A stretch of DNA of 64,000 bases from Nostoc sp. NIES-3756 (GCF_001548375.1 NZ_AP017295.1:434001-498000), one strand, 5' to 3'; numbered from the stretch's first letter, positions 54,330 through 64,000 are shown. Made by a program: numbers and translations. Notes: generated by a model not told the origin, from the letters alone.

Positions 54330-54608
54330 CCTATTTTCCTCCTCTTTCAAGCTATAGATTGTAGTGATAGCTACAAAATCCGTCGTCATTATATAAGTTC
54401 TAGTTCAAAAGATCAATAGTTTTTTAACTTTAGATACAAGAAAGATATTACTATTGATGGTAGATAAATCAGAACCTAATTAGTACATCATCGCCTAGCA
54501 AAAACCATTACTAAAAAGTTTTAGTTAAGCTTTATTAAATAACCCAGGAAAATAGAGTGTCTTCTTTTATTTTCCTCAAATCCTGTGATCCTGAGCAAGA
54601 GCTGAAAA

Positions 54609-55940
54609 ATGTTAATGTCTGCCAGTCCAGATTTTGTGGCTCTATGTCGAGAGCAAATAGCATTACTTACCCAAGGGCTAGGTGCTTCTTTAAGTGTAGT
54701 TTATTTAACGCAAGAATTGGTAGACTCGCCAACAAAAGAGGCGAAACTAATTCCTGTGGTGGTTTACCCAGAAACGGCAGTTATACTACCAGGAGAAGAG
54801 ATTGCGGAAGTAACTGCACGTAAACAATTACAATTAGGTAATGTACTGTTGCTACCTCAACAAGCGGAAAATTCATTGACAGTAGAGACAGCCAAAAAAA
54901 CACCACAGGCAGAACAATCACCTTATACAGATGAATACTTGCTTGATGAACACCAAATAGTCTTACCCTTAGTGCATGAGGGTGTGATGATGGGATTATT
55001 GGTAACAAACCGAGATGATCGCCCTTGGAATGAACAAGAACAAAATCAAGTGCAGAAGGTAGGACAAACATTAGCGATCGCTTGTATTTTGGATCAGCGT
55101 CGAGCATGGTTGCAACATCAACTGCATCAACAACAAATTTTGCAAGAACAACAGCAAGATTTGCTAGATAACCTCTTACATCAGTTTCGTAACCCATTAA
55201 CAGCCCTACGGACTTTTGGAAAGCTATTATTAAAACGACTCCGCCCAGGCGATCCTAATCGAGATGTAGGAGAAAATATTATTAGGGAAAGCGATCGCCT
55301 TAAAGAATTACTACAGAAATTTGAACAAGTTGTTGATTGGACAGACGTAGACTTAGCTACACTTTCATTACCAGAAAATGAACCAGTTGTAGAAGCAACT
55401 GTGCGCAAAGAAACCAAACCAGCACTATTATTACCAGGAACAGGTGAGCAAGTTACTGATTGCTATGTGGCTGATTTGCTCACATCATTACTAGTTTCTG
55501 CAAAAGCGATCGCCCAAGAAAGACAAATTAAATTAAAAGCAGATATTCCACCAAATTTACCACTAGTAAAAGCCAATATTAAAGCCTTGCAAGAGGTATT
55601 AAGCAATATTATTGATAATGCTTTAAAATACACGCCTCAAGGTGGCAGAATTTATATTCAAGCAGGACAAGAAAAATCCAAATTTCAAGGAATTGCTATT
55701 AGTGATAACGGCCCTGGTATTCCTCCAGAAGATTTAGCCCATTTAGGCGAAAGACATTACCGAGGTGTACAAGCCCAAACAGAAATTCCAGGTACAGGTT
55801 TAGGGTTAGCCATAGCTAAACAGCTAATTGAACAAATGCAAGGTGAAATAGAAATTTTCAGCCCAGCAATTAATTCTAAATCAAATACTACCAATTCCCC
55901 AGGAACAACATTTATTATTTGGTTGCCTATTAGTTATTAG
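54609..55940 (+). CDS. Sensor histidine kinase (GAF-like, HisKA, HATPase)
   Basis: The 443-residue soluble kinase has an N-terminal GAF-like part (residues ~10-165), a coiled coil (165-190), the H-box LLHQFRNPLTALR with His191, and a HATPase_c domain (N-box NIIDNALKYTPQG, G1 SDNGPGIP, G2 GTGLGLAIAKQ). It should sense a signal inside the cell and pass phosphate to a response regulator encoded elsewhere. No regulator is adjacent. An alternative start is the Met at codon 3. Confidence 0.88.
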   Translation: MLMSASPDFVALCREQIALLTQGLGASLSVVYLTQELVDSPTKEAKLIPVVVYPETAVILPGEEIAEVTARKQLQLGNVLLLPQQAENSLTVETAKKTPQAEQSPYTDEYLLDEHQIVLPLVHEGVMMGLLVTNRDDRPWNEQEQNQVQKVGQTLAIACILDQRRAWLQHQLHQQQILQEQQQDLLDNLLHQFRNPLTALRTFGKLLLKRLRPGDPNRDVGENIIRESDRLKELLQKFEQVVDWTDVDLATLSLPENEPVVEATVRKETKPALLLPGTGEQVTDCYVADLLTSLLVSAKAIAQERQIKLKADIPPNLPLVKANIKALQEVLSNIIDNALKYTPQGGRIYIQAGQEKSKFQGIAISDNGPGIPPEDLAHLGERHYRGVQAQTEIPGTGLGLAIAKQLIEQMQGEIEIFSPAINSKSNTTNSPGTTFIIWLPISY

Positions 55941-56030
55941 TCAACAGTCAACAGTCAAATTTTCACTAAAAAAAGATTTATGGTGAGCTAAAAGTATTTA
56001 ATACATCATTAAATACTTTTAAAATATCCT

Positions 56031-56900
56031 TTAATAAGGCGGATAACCAAAATCATCTTCATCAGGATAAATATAAGAACTAGAAACTCCAGCCATTGCC
56101 ATTTTCGGTGCTTCTGTTCTTACAGATTCCTTGCCAAAATCTTTGTAATCTTCAAAAGCTTTACAAATAATTGCCGATTCTGGTGCATCAGAAGCGATTA
56201 GATATCTTGTCAAATTCCCAACAGTAGGATGTTCATAATCTACAGTTGAAGCTACTAGAACTGTATTCGGTTCAATCCCTCTTTCTTCACATTCTATAAT
56301 AGGGCAAAAGATGCCATGCGCATGAAATAGTGGGCCTTTTGGCGTTATTGGTTGCTTGCGGTATAAAGCATAAGCTCTTTCAAGTTCCGCTACAAATCCA
56401 CCTGTTACTTTGCCTTGTTGAAACTCACAATAAGTTTTGCTAAAACTAGCTCCGGCTGCTCCATTGAGGGTTAATTGTAATGGTGATTCATGTAAAAACT
56501 TTTTATTTTCGCCTGCTAGAAAAATTAAGTAACGTGTAAAGGTTTTAAATTTGAGTTTGTCTGCCAGAAACGCATCATAATTTTCTTTCAGGGTTCCTAA
56601 TTTAATACCTGTTTCCCTGTCCTTAACAGACAAAGGCCCCCGCCGCACTATCACTATTCGCGGAGTATTAGTAATAAATACTGTTTCTATACCAGAGCTA
56701 AACTCATGCTCTACCTGTTGCCAATTTTCATCAGGCTGGAAACCAACAGCTTGAGCATTATCTAACTTAACTGCTAAACCGTGGTGTTGCATACCATCTG
56801 TGCCATACCGAGGATTAATCATCTGACACCAAGGGATGACTTGAGAAGGGGGTGCATTAAATTTCTCGTCCTCAAAGTCGAACTTAGCAGATGCTTTCAT
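56031..56900 (-). CDS. Hypothetical protein, DUF5895-like
   Basis: The 289-residue soluble protein has no signal peptide or membrane segment. Clear stretches are SQVIPWCQMINPRYGTDGMQHHGLAVK near the start, an IVIVRRGPLSVKDRETG strand, and an acidic, Tyr-rich tail (YIYPDEDDFGYPPY). I recall similar cyanobacterial proteins annotated DUF5895, often on plasmids or mobile regions, but this is a weak memory. Function is unknown; the neighbours (two kinases) give no clue. Confidence 0.55.
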   Translation of the reverse strand: MKASAKFDFEDEKFNAPPSQVIPWCQMINPRYGTDGMQHHGLAVKLDNAQAVGFQPDENWQQVEHEFSSGIETVFITNTPRIVIVRRGPLSVKDRETGIKLGTLKENYDAFLADKLKFKTFTRYLIFLAGENKKFLHESPLQLTLNGAAGASFSKTYCEFQQGKVTGGFVAELERAYALYRKQPITPKGPLFHAHGIFCPIIECEERGIEPNTVLVASTVDYEHPTVGNLTRYLIASDAPESAIICKAFEDYKDFGKESVRTEAPKMAMAGVSSSYIYPDEDDFGYPPY

Positions 56901-57136
56901 CGTTTTAGGCTACAGTGTGTTTTGCTAGAGAGGTTTATTGTGACAGCACCAAGGCTGTAGAGCCAGTTATAAAAACTAGCGCGTTGCTTTTCCAGATTAA
57001 GACAGAATCAATCTATGTTGCAATCCCTGTTTTGTTTTTTAACAACAAATTTACCTTTGTTTTCTCCGTATCTCCACATGTAGCAGCTATTTGCTAGGAT
57101 TTACGCAACAGTTTGCATAACATAAAATGGAAATTT

Positions 57137-58510
57137 TCAAGGTTCCACTATATTAAATTTAATAGGAATTTTGACACTGAACTCAGTTCCTTGTCCTAAA
57201 GTAGAAAGACAATTGATTTGCCCTCCATGTTTTTCTACAATAATCTGATAGCAGATAGATAAACCCAAGCCAGTACCTTTACCTACAGGTTTTGTGGTAA
57301 AGAATGGATCAAATAGTCGTTTTTGTGTTTCTTCTGGAATCCCTATCCCATTATCAGCAATGCAAATAATTACTTGCTGATCATTTGTAACTTCTGTCTG
57401 AATGATAATTTGAGGTTTTTTGTTTGTTTGATTTTGTACTATTGACTCTTCTAAAGCATCAATAGCATTACTGAGGAGATTCATAAATACTTGATTGAGT
57501 AAACCAGCATAGCAATCAACTAAAGGTAGATTGCCATATTTTTTGATAACGTTAATATTGTGATAATTTTTTTGGTTTTTAAGCCTACTTTGTAAAATTA
57601 GTAGAGTACTATCAATACCTTCATGAATATCAACGAGTTTTCTCTCAGATTCATCTAGACGAGAGAAATTACGTAAGGAGCGAACAATTTGCCCGATACG
57701 ATCGCAACCACTCTGCATAGAATTGAGTATTGTAGGTAAATCGCTGGCAATAAAGTCTAGTTCACTTTGGGCGATCGCATCTTCAATCTCTGCTACTGGA
57801 TGTGGATAGTTCTTTTGATATAGATTAATCAAGTCTAATAATTGTTGGCTGTAGTCGATAGTATGAACGAGATTACCAGCAATAAAGTTGATGGGATTGT
57901 TAATTTCATGAGCAATACCCGCAACTAACTGACCTAAAGCTGACATTTTTTCATTTTGCAACAGTCGGGTATAGTTATTTTGCAAGTCACGAAATCCTGC
58001 TTTAGCTATTTGCGATTGTTTTTCTACTTGCTGTAGTTTCATTAATGTCAGAGCATGGATTTGAGAGTTAGCCAAAAGTAAATGATGAAAATCAACTATT
58101 TTATACTCTCCTGATGCACTTTTGACTAAAATTGGTTCATAGACACATTGAGGCGATCGCTGCAATGCTGCCTGAGTTGTCTCTGTAATCGGCATATTTG
58201 CAGGATATATAAACTCTTCTGGCTGAATAAAATTATACAGGCTTTGAATTGGTCGCATCGAAAACAAACCAAAACTATAAGGGCGACTCATAAATTCAAA
58301 AAATTTTTGCCGCGAAATCATCCCCACAAAATGCTGTTTATCAGTCAAAATAATTCCTGGCAATAAAGATTCATTCTCAAAAAGACTCATCAATTTATTA
58401 CCTGGAAGATGAATTTCTATCGTCACATCCCATCCAGGTAATTCTTGTAACGTAGAATCTAATTGCAGGCTCAACTCATTAGCATCTTCTACTCTGGGGG
58501 TAGCGAACAT
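57137..58510 (-). CDS. Sensor histidine kinase with CBS-like N-terminal domain
   Basis: Residues ~30-145 resemble a divergent CBS-pair-like sensor ([25 protein letters not shown] and [21 protein letters not shown]). A coiled coil leads to the H-box [20 protein letters not shown] with His201, then a HATPase domain ([32 protein letters not shown]). The HEINNP motif is typical of kinases of the NtrB-like group common in cyanobacteria. It is an orphan with no regulator next to it. Confidence 0.87.
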   Translation of the reverse strand: MFATPRVEDANELSLQLDSTLQELPGWDVTIEIHLPGNKLMSLFENESLLPGIILTDKQHFVGMISRQKFFEFMSRPYSFGLFSMRPIQSLYNFIQPEEFIYPANMPITETTQAALQRSPQCVYEPILVKSASGEYKIVDFHHLLLANSQIHALTLMKLQQVEKQSQIAKAGFRDLQNNYTRLLQNEKMSALGQLVAGIAHEINNPINFIAGNLVHTIDYSQQLLDLINLYQKNYPHPVAEIEDAIAQSELDFIASDLPTILNSMQSGCDRIGQIVRSLRNFSRLDESERKLVDIHEGIDSTLLILQSRLKNQKNYHNINVIKKYGNLPLVDCYAGLLNQVFMNLLSNAIDALEESIVQNQTNKKPQIIIQTEVTNDQQVIICIADNGIGIPEETQKRLFDPFFTTKPVGKGTGLGLSICYQIIVEKHGGQINCLSTLGQGTEFSVKIPIKFNIVEP

Positions 58511-58742
58511 CGTTTTATTTCCTTGCCCTTCAGGTATCTTTACTGCTTCCCATTGCGAACACTAAAGTTCAGTAATTACTAAACAAAGCAGTATTGCCAT
58601 ACTTATATTTCCCAAAGAGGCTTCATAAAATTTCACATAATTAATACCTGTTCTATATTTAACTAAATCTTCATATTAGTCATTAATCTATAATTAATAA
58701 TTCTTGTCTCCTTAGCCCTTATCTGCCTTTTCTCCCTCAAAA

Positions 58743-58772
58743 AAGTATCCCCTGGCTGGGAAACCAGGAGTT
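58743..58772 (-). terminator. Possible terminator after the PHP-domain gene
   Basis: CCTGG/CCAGG (58751-58755, 58764-58768) with the loop CTGGGAAA is followed by ACTTTTTTG on the minus strand. The stem is short but well placed. Confidence 0.5.
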
Positions 58773-58793
58773 CTGCATTAGTTGACAACAACT

Positions 58794-59480
58794 TTACAAG
58801 CGTTGGAGTAGGCTTAAACCGTGGGTATCAGTACCACAAGTATTGTAAAGTCCGTACTCTTGGGTTAGGTTTTGTATTTGTTCTGATTCAATGACGCTTG
58901 GCTTCCAAGGGTTGGGGTTGTTATAGGCGTAAAATGTTTCTACACCATCAATCCCGTATTCTACAGCAGCCGGAATTAGGTCAAAGTGCGATCGCCGATA
59001 ACGCGCAGGGTGTGCTAATACTGCTATTCCTCCGGCTGCATGAATAGCATCTATTACATTACCTGCTTGATATTCTTTATCTGTAGTCGCCTTTCTTTGC
59101 AGATAAGGCTTCATACTAGAATGTTCTGTGTGGAAGGCATAAGCCAAAATATGGACTTCTACATTCAACAGGTTGGCATTAATTTCTACTCCACTCCATA
59201 GATGAGGAGTTGCTACCCCGGGATTGTTCCATCTCCAATTTTCTAACCAAGCTTGTGCGATTTCATACCCGCCTATAGTATGGTGATCGGTAATAGCAAA
59301 ACCTTGTAATCCGATAGCGATCGCTTGCTCTAACAATACATTAGGCTGTAATCTGCCATCTGAATAAACTGTGTGCATATGAAAGTTAAATAATTTCGGA
59401 CAACTTTGAGCATCAATTGTCTGAAATACTTGCTTTAATAATTCTGTGGAAGCAGATGTCCGGGCAAAATTGATAACCAT
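58794..59480 (-). CDS. PHP domain-containing metal-dependent phosphoesterase
   Basis: The 228-residue protein has the PHP motifs FHMHTVYSDG, TDHHTIGG, GVEINA, AHPARYRRS and the C-terminal GTDTHG. These bind two or three metal ions and typically hydrolyse phosphoesters, for example 3',5'-nucleoside bisphosphates or phosphorylated oligonucleotides. It is a soluble single-domain protein. Nothing adjacent suggests its substrate. Confidence 0.85.
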   Translation of the reverse strand: MVINFARTSASTELLKQVFQTIDAQSCPKLFNFHMHTVYSDGRLQPNVLLEQAIAIGLQGFAITDHHTIGGYEIAQAWLENWRWNNPGVATPHLWSGVEINANLLNVEVHILAYAFHTEHSSMKPYLQRKATTDKEYQAGNVIDAIHAAGGIAVLAHPARYRRSHFDLIPAAVEYGIDGVETFYAYNNPNPWKPSVIESEQIQNLTQEYGLYNTCGTDTHGLSLLQRL

Positions 59481-60000
59481 AACCCCCTCTAAATAACAAT
59501 ACGCGAATCCTCACAAATCAACACGCCACACTCATAAAAGAGACACACCTAGCACTTTTTATTAGTGCCAATAGTTATTTTCTCTAGTAAATCAATTGAA
59601 ATTTTGCAATATGTTAAGACTACGTTAGCAAATCTCAACGCTTCTGGTCATGAGTATTTCCAATTGCCTTCATAAGCAACAGTGACAAATATTGCTATAT
59701 TACGGTAATATTACGTAAATAAATATTGAGATAAATAATGACTATTCCAGGATATTTGTTCCTAATGGCTTATAAATATAACTTTATTTTTGTATTAAAA
59801 ATAACTTAAATCTTCTAAGTCCAAAAATGATAGAAAGTAGAAATATATTGTTGAGTGGGTTCGTAGTAAGCACTTTAATACTTTCAATATTGAAGAACTA
59901 AAGCACTCACTACAAACATATAGGTGCTGTAAATCTTACAAGGCACAGATTACTATTACAAAACAACAAAAATCACAATACAGTTGCTAATCCTGCAAAA
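59481..60000. other. Gene-free 520-bp region
   Basis: Very A+T rich. It contains the inverted repeat listed at 59863-59913. I see no other signal. Confidence 0.5.
59863..59913. repeat. Inverted repeat GTAGTAAGCACTTTA
   Basis: GTAGTAAGCACTTTA (59863-59877) and TAAAGCACTCACTAC (59899-59913) are inverted copies with three mismatches. The centre contains a perfect TTCAATATTGAA palindrome. It looks like a short palindromic repeat of the genome. Confidence 0.65.
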
Positions 60001-60207
60001 TCAAAAAACCTCATGTTCAATACCCCGCCACCATTCACCTAAATTCATCAAATCTTCGTGAATATCAGCTAATTCTTTAGCGTAGACATCCTCTGGAATA
60101 GTATCTCGGTGTTCTTGTAATTTTTTCAAGCGTAGTTGTACCAATAGCCACGGCTTGGCAATACTATTGGTTGATTCCATGTACTGTGCTAGTTCTTTGC
60201 TATCCAT
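60001..60207 (-). CDS. Hypothetical protein, 68 residues
   Basis: A small helical protein: KELAQYMESTNSIAKPWLLVQLRLKKLQEHRDTIPEDVY and LADIHEDLMNLGEWWRGIEHEVF. It has charged residues throughout and no membrane segment. I recognise no family, but composition and an unbroken frame support a real gene. It follows the direction of the sodB gene but is probably transcribed separately because of the terminator between them. Confidence 0.6.
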   Translation of the reverse strand: MDSKELAQYMESTNSIAKPWLLVQLRLKKLQEHRDTIPEDVYAKELADIHEDLMNLGEWWRGIEHEVF

Positions 60208-60335
60208 GTATCTCTAATGATGAATGTTTAACTACTTTTAATGATAAGTGAGGCAATTTGTTATTGGTTATTAGTCATTAGTCCATAGTCCATAGTTATT
60301 CTCCCTTGCCGTCTCACTCACATAAGTAGATAGCA

Positions 60336-60364
60336 AAACAGCCACGAATTTATTGTGGCTGTTT
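60336..60364 (-). terminator. Terminator after sodB
   Basis: A 10-bp stem AAACAGCCAC/GTGGCTGTTT (60336-60345, 60355-60364) with T-rich sequence after it on the minus strand (TTTTGCTA), 70 bases beyond the sodB stop. Confidence 0.8.
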
Positions 60365-60433
60365 GTTTTGAGAGAAAATTAATTAACTATTTTGCTTTAA
60401 AAATTTAGCACAAGCTCCTATCTCACCAGAGAA

Positions 60434-61036
60434 TTAAGCCTTAGCGTAATTTGCAGCAGCAAAGTCCCAGTTAACTAATTGCTCTAAGTAATTCTTGATA
60501 AATGCTGGACGAGCGTTTTTGAAGTCGATGTAATAGGCGTGTTCCCACACATCCAAAGTCAAGAGTGCTTTTTGTCCATAAGCTAAGGGATTTTCGGCGT
60601 TTGGTGTTTTGATGACTTTGAGTGTACCACCATCATCAATCAGCCAAGCCCACCCACTACCGAATTGAGTAGCAGCCGCGTTAGAAAATTCTTCTTTGAA
60701 CTTGTCGAAGCTACCAAAGTCTTGATTAATCTTAGCTGCGAGTTCACCTGTAGGTGCGCCACCACCTGAGGGTTTTAAAGAGTTCCAGAAGAATGTATGG
60801 TTCCATACTTGAGCAGAGTTGTTAAAGATTCCCGCTTTGGAAGAATCTTTGAAGGAGGTTTTGATGACTTCTTCTAAGGATTTATCAGCCAGTTCTGTAC
60901 CATCGACTAGCTTGTTTAAGTTATCTACATAGGCTTTGTGATGTTTGCCATAGTGATACTCGAAAGTCTCACCTTTCATGCCATACGGCTCTAGAGCATT
61001 AAAATCGTAGGGTAGTGGTTCCTGTACAAATGCCAT
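60434..61036 (-). CDS. sodB: Iron superoxide dismutase
   Basis: The protein begins MAFVQEPLPYDFNALEPYGM at ATG 61036 (200 residues). An in-frame start 41 codons upstream would add a Lys/His-rich stretch foreign to the family. The metal ligands lie in HYGKHHKAYVDNLN, NHTFFWNSL and DVWEHAYY. The Gln in NNSAQVWNH and GSGWAWL mark the iron form. It removes superoxide in the cytoplasm. Confidence 0.95.
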   Translation of the reverse strand: MAFVQEPLPYDFNALEPYGMKGETFEYHYGKHHKAYVDNLNKLVDGTELADKSLEEVIKTSFKDSSKAGIFNNSAQVWNHTFFWNSLKPSGGGAPTGELAAKINQDFGSFDKFKEEFSNAAATQFGSGWAWLIDDGGTLKVIKTPNAENPLAYGQKALLTLDVWEHAYYIDFKNARPAFIKNYLEQLVNWDFAAANYAKA

Positions 61037-61808
61037 TTTGTGAAGTCCTCTCTTTACCAGTTTCCATGCAAAGGCTATTGAGCAGCCTGGGAAATTACAG
61101 GTTATGTGCTTAGTAGTTTTATATCTTTCATTGTGGGATATAAAACTTAACATCGTCATTCTACTACCAAAGTGAAGACTCAGACAAAATAGTTTTTTTC
61201 ATAAGTCAAAATCTGGTAAATCAAGGATTATAAATAAAAACCGCTAATACTTTTTATGCAAAGGTTAATCAGAATCTGTAGATATGAGGATTATTGATGA
61301 ACAACATAGACCTTTTAAACTGTGGTCTTGGTCTTTGTATAGATTGACCAATAAATATCAACCTCTCAACCTAGTTGCTACTCACGGGCTTAAGGATAAT
61401 ATGGCTATTACGTAAACATGTTTTATTCACAGTAGAATTTAAAATTGTTATATCTTCAAATCACTTGCTTTAAATTTTGCGTTTGCATAACATGTATTTA
61501 CAAGTTTAAATTACATTTAAAAATTTTTCTCTATACAAAATTATTTAGCTAACTTCTAATTGTCATTGCTTCTACCTTGAGGAGTAGATTTATGAATAAA
61601 AAATGTCTCTAAAGTTAGATAAATTTTGTAACAAAGACTCTAGACTATTGACTATCAAGGCAGACTTCTTTTAAATATAGCTGGACTTGATAAGGTAGCA
61701 ACTTCTTATGGAACTAATATCCGCAGTCCAGAAAAAATAAGAGGTAAGTTTTATATGACTTACCTCCCAGATATGTTTCAATCTAAAACTCACAACAGCG
61801 TGTAGTAA
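61037..61808. other. Gene-free region upstream of sodB
   Basis: A 770-bp A+T-rich stretch with the sodB promoter at one end and the panC-cmk terminator at the other. Between them I see no gene or other hairpin. Confidence 0.5.
61733..61766 (-). terminator. Terminator of panC-cmk
   Basis: GAGGTAAGT/ACTTACCTC (61741-61749, 61758-61766) is a perfect 9-bp stem followed on the minus strand by TTATTTTTT. It lies 43 bases after the panC-cmk stop. Confidence 0.85.
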
Positions 61809-63413
61809 TTACCATTGGGACAAGCGTTGTTGATAGTAGTTAATAATTCTTGAGGCAACGTCTGATATGCTTAGTCCGTCTGTTTGTAGTTCAATAGCAT
61901 CTTCTGCTTTTTTGAGGGGAGAAACTTTACGAGTGCTATCTTTCCAATCGCGTTCAGCTATATCTTTTTCTAACTGTTCTAAACTTACCTCAGGTTGAGC
62001 TTGGGTTTTAAAGTCTTGTTGGCGGCGACGAGCGCGTTCACCTACTGACGCAGTTAAAAAGATTTTCACTTCCGCCTCAGGAAATACATGAGTACCAATA
62101 TCTCTACCTTCAGCTACTAATCCACCACGTTTACCCAAGCTTTGCTGTTGTTTGACTAATGCTTGACGTACAGCAGCTTGAGCGGCGATCGCCGATACTT
62201 GAGAAGTCACCTCAATCGTGCGAATAGCTTGGGTAACATCCGTATCATTAATCCACACCCGCACCGGAGATTGTAAATCTTGGCTAGGAGTCAATTCTAT
62301 TTTGCACTTGTTAGCTAATTCTGCGATCACACACTCATCGTCAATGGCTATACCCTGTTGTAGAACTAACCAAGTGACAGCACGGTACATAGCTCCTGTA
62401 TCTAAATACACCAGACCTAGTTTAGTTGCCACTTGACGGGCGACGGTGGATTTCCCCGCACCGGCAGGCCCATCAATAGCGATGATAGGTTGGCGATCGC
62501 GCAAGATGGTATTATCAATCAAACGTGTAGCACCAAGACGAGCAGCGATCGCGAGCATTCCTTCCTCCTGAATTTTATCTAACGGCATTAAAGTAGTCGG
62601 TTCAACCAATTCAATATATTCCACTAAAACACTACTAACCTTGGCTAATTCCTGCTGTACCACTTCTAGCAACCTACTGCTATAGCGAACACCAGCCTTA
62701 AATGCAGCCTCAGCTTGCAACAAACTACGATACAATACTGCTGCTTGCTGTTTTTCCTGGGCAGTCAAGTACTGATTACGAGAACTACAGGCCAACCCCG
62801 ATGCTTCTCGCACAGTAGGACAAGCAACAATTTCTACAGGCACATTCAAATCAGCAACTAGCCGTTTAATCACCGCCAACTGCTGACCATCTTTTTGACC
62901 GAAATAGGCTCGATCAGGTTGTACCAAGTTCAAAAGCTTGGTTACAATCGTCGCCACACCTTGAAAGTGACCTAACCGAGAACGACCACACAAGCCAGAT
63001 ATCATAGCAGATGGAGGGATCACTTGTGTAACCTGGGATTCTTGTATATTTTTCTGCGGTATTCCTATTTCGTCCGGAGAAGGTGCAAAAATTGCATCGA
63101 CTCCAGCTTGTTCGCACAATTGTCGGTCTTGTTCTAGAGTACGGGGATAGTGTCCATAATCCTCGTTAGGGCCAAATTGCAGAGGATTGATAAAAATACT
63201 GACAATTACAGTCGAGTTTTCTTGCCGCGCCCGTTCAATCAAGCTTAAATGTCCTTGATGCAAGTTACCCATTGTTGGAACCAGACCAACATCTGTCTGA
63301 TACCAACTAGTTAGTCCATCTAGTATCTTTTCTTCTAATACTCTAACCTGACTTTCCAAGCGACGTTTAGTTAAAAAGCAGCGTAAAGCCGCAACTGTTG
63401 TCAACAGGCGCAC
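61809..63413 (-). CDS. panC-cmk: Bifunctional pantoate-beta-alanine ligase/cytidylate kinase
   Basis: The 534-residue protein is a fusion. Residues 1-~300 are pantothenate synthetase (LVPTMGNLHQGHLSLI, FGQKDGQQLAVIKRLV, the MISGLCGRSR-type block), which makes pantothenate. Residues ~305-534 are cytidylate kinase (IAIDGPAGAGKSTVARQVA, GRDIGTHVFPEAEVK), which phosphorylates CMP and dCMP. The fusion is known in cyanobacteria. The start is the GTG at 63413. The CoaX gene, the next step, lies at 18.6 kb. Confidence 0.95.
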   Translation of the reverse strand: MRLLTTVAALRCFLTKRRLESQVRVLEEKILDGLTSWYQTDVGLVPTMGNLHQGHLSLIERARQENSTVIVSIFINPLQFGPNEDYGHYPRTLEQDRQLCEQAGVDAIFAPSPDEIGIPQKNIQESQVTQVIPPSAMISGLCGRSRLGHFQGVATIVTKLLNLVQPDRAYFGQKDGQQLAVIKRLVADLNVPVEIVACPTVREASGLACSSRNQYLTAQEKQQAAVLYRSLLQAEAAFKAGVRYSSRLLEVVQQELAKVSSVLVEYIELVEPTTLMPLDKIQEEGMLAIAARLGATRLIDNTILRDRQPIIAIDGPAGAGKSTVARQVATKLGLVYLDTGAMYRAVTWLVLQQGIAIDDECVIAELANKCKIELTPSQDLQSPVRVWINDTDVTQAIRTIEVTSQVSAIAAQAAVRQALVKQQQSLGKRGGLVAEGRDIGTHVFPEAEVKIFLTASVGERARRRQQDFKTQAQPEVSLEQLEKDIAERDWKDSTRKVSPLKKAEDAIELQTDGLSISDVASRIINYYQQRLSQW

Positions 63414-63582
63414 AAAAAAATACCTCTAGTTCTTCATTGAACCTCTCCCCCGTTAGTTTATATCTGAAATAGGGCTAAGAGATGAATAACCAGAGGAATT
63501 AGAATTTTAGATTTGAGATTTTAAATTTTGGATTTGAAACTATGTTTCTATCCAGAAGACTGAATTAGTTAATCTCTAACTC

Positions 63583-64000
63583 TTATCTTCCTAAAACTTC
63601 AATCCTTACGGGTGCAATACCACTGCCGATCATTCCTAACACTCGTGCTGCACCTGTGGATAAATCAATCACTCGACCACGAGCAAATGGCCCCCTATCG
63701 TTGATTCGTACCACTACAGAACGACCATTGCTGGTATTAGTAACACGAACTCGAGTGCCAAAAGGTAAGCTACGGTGTGCAGCTGTCATCCCATTTGGAT
63801 TAAACCTTTCACCTGTGGCTGTGGGTTTACCTGCAAAACCATCTCCGTGTCCGTAGAAGGAAGCTATGCCTTGGAAACTGAGTCTAATGGTGTTGGCAAT
63901 TTGTTGAGGTATGTTTGCTATTGGGTTGCGAGAACGCTTGGGTGAGCGTGTCGGTAAATTAGCAATTTCTTTGAGCGGCGAAGCATTGCCTATAAGTCTG
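63583..64000 (-). CDS. RlpA-like double-psi beta-barrel protein, 3' part
   Basis: The frame is open through the right edge of the window, so the start is missing. The C-terminal ~90 residues form the RlpA barrel: [56 protein letters not shown]. RlpA proteins are septal or outer-membrane proteins that can cut glycan strands; the N-terminal export signal lies outside the window. The visible upstream part is basic and without family resemblance. Confidence 0.85.
   Translation of the reverse strand, partial: RLIGNASPLKEIANLPTRSPKRSRNPIANIPQQIANTIRLSFQGIASFYGHGDGFAGKPTATGERFNPNGMTAAHRSLPFGTRVRVTNTSNGRSVVVRINDRGPFARGRVIDLSTGAARVLGMIGSGIAPVRIEVLGR

Noticed and set aside
1..64000. CRISPR array, tRNA or rRNA genes, prophage or intact IS
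   Set aside because: No regularly spaced long repeats, no tRNA T-loop pattern within a cloverleaf and no transposase or phage gene was found; the repeats are heptamers or palindromes.

Overview
The window is chromosomal DNA of a filamentous, probably heterocyst-forming cyanobacterium of the Nostoc/Anabaena group. The evidence is the density of GCGATCGC (HIP1) sites, the many heptanucleotide tandem repeats (TAATGAC, TAGTCAT, GGTAATC and similar), and cyanobacteria-only genes: a CupA/CupB CO2-hydration protein, an adjacent Flv3/Flv1 pair, cphB-cphA for cyanophycin, a PanC-CMK fusion, a NatFGH-BgtA-like amino-acid transporter, and DUF3318, DUF3155 and DUF3611 proteins. No rRNA, tRNA, CRISPR array, prophage or intact insertion sequence was seen.

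Layout. 0-7 kb: C-terminus of a CO2-hydration protein, an MFS exporter, an orphan 2-oxoglutarate-type oxygenase, a STAS/sugar-transferase fusion, a QueE-like radical SAM enzyme, and DUF3318 and YbjN proteins. 7.6-12 kb: an amino-acid ABC transporter operon (binding lipoprotein, two permeases, ATPase) followed by a small NrtS-like membrane protein; every spacer between the transporter genes holds repeats. 12-19.5 kb: cell-surface and metabolic genes (polysaccharide deacetylase, SGNH hydrolase, site-2 protease with CBS domains, Nudix, alpha/beta hydrolase, divergent SDR, and a coaX gene carrying an in-frame repeat insertion). 19.6-23.2 kb: Flv3 and Flv1 diflavin proteins. 23.2-31 kb: a MITE-like element, a secreted protein of unknown function, a small basic protein, argH, larB, an oligopeptide/nickel-type binding lipoprotein, ispF and trmD. 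31.1-35.5 kb: a structured stretch whose 3' part looks like group II intron domains V-VI, then cphB-cphA and a tatA gene that is easily overlooked.

35.7-46.3 kb is a polysaccharide/O-antigen-type cluster: ABC-2 permease, ATPase, coiled-coil GT2, NAD-sugar epimerase, a GT2-GT4 fusion, a GT4-GT2 fusion, a GT2 and a GT4. The genes are closely packed, several have GTG starts or overlap, and the cluster is richer in A+T than its neighbours. It is the most distinctive module of the window. 46.3-64 kb returns to housekeeping and signalling genes: aat, rpsN, nth, rseP, a decayed antitoxin gene, serS, DUF3611, PadR, a CCB-like protein, DUF3155, two histidine kinases, a DUF5895-like protein, a PHP-domain protein, Fe superoxide dismutase, panC-cmk, and the 3' part of an RlpA-like gene running off the end.

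How it fits together: the transporter, NrtS and cyanophycin genes serve nitrogen acquisition and storage, and Flv3/Flv1 and SodB handle oxygen and its products. The polysaccharide cluster, the STAS-sugar transferase and the deacetylase act on the cell surface. A recurring theme is that short repeats have invaded gene borders: they supply start codons (natG, natH), a stop codon (the 144-aa membrane protein), a C-terminal tail (trmD) and an internal segment (coaX). All functions are read from sequence and memory of protein families; no search was run.
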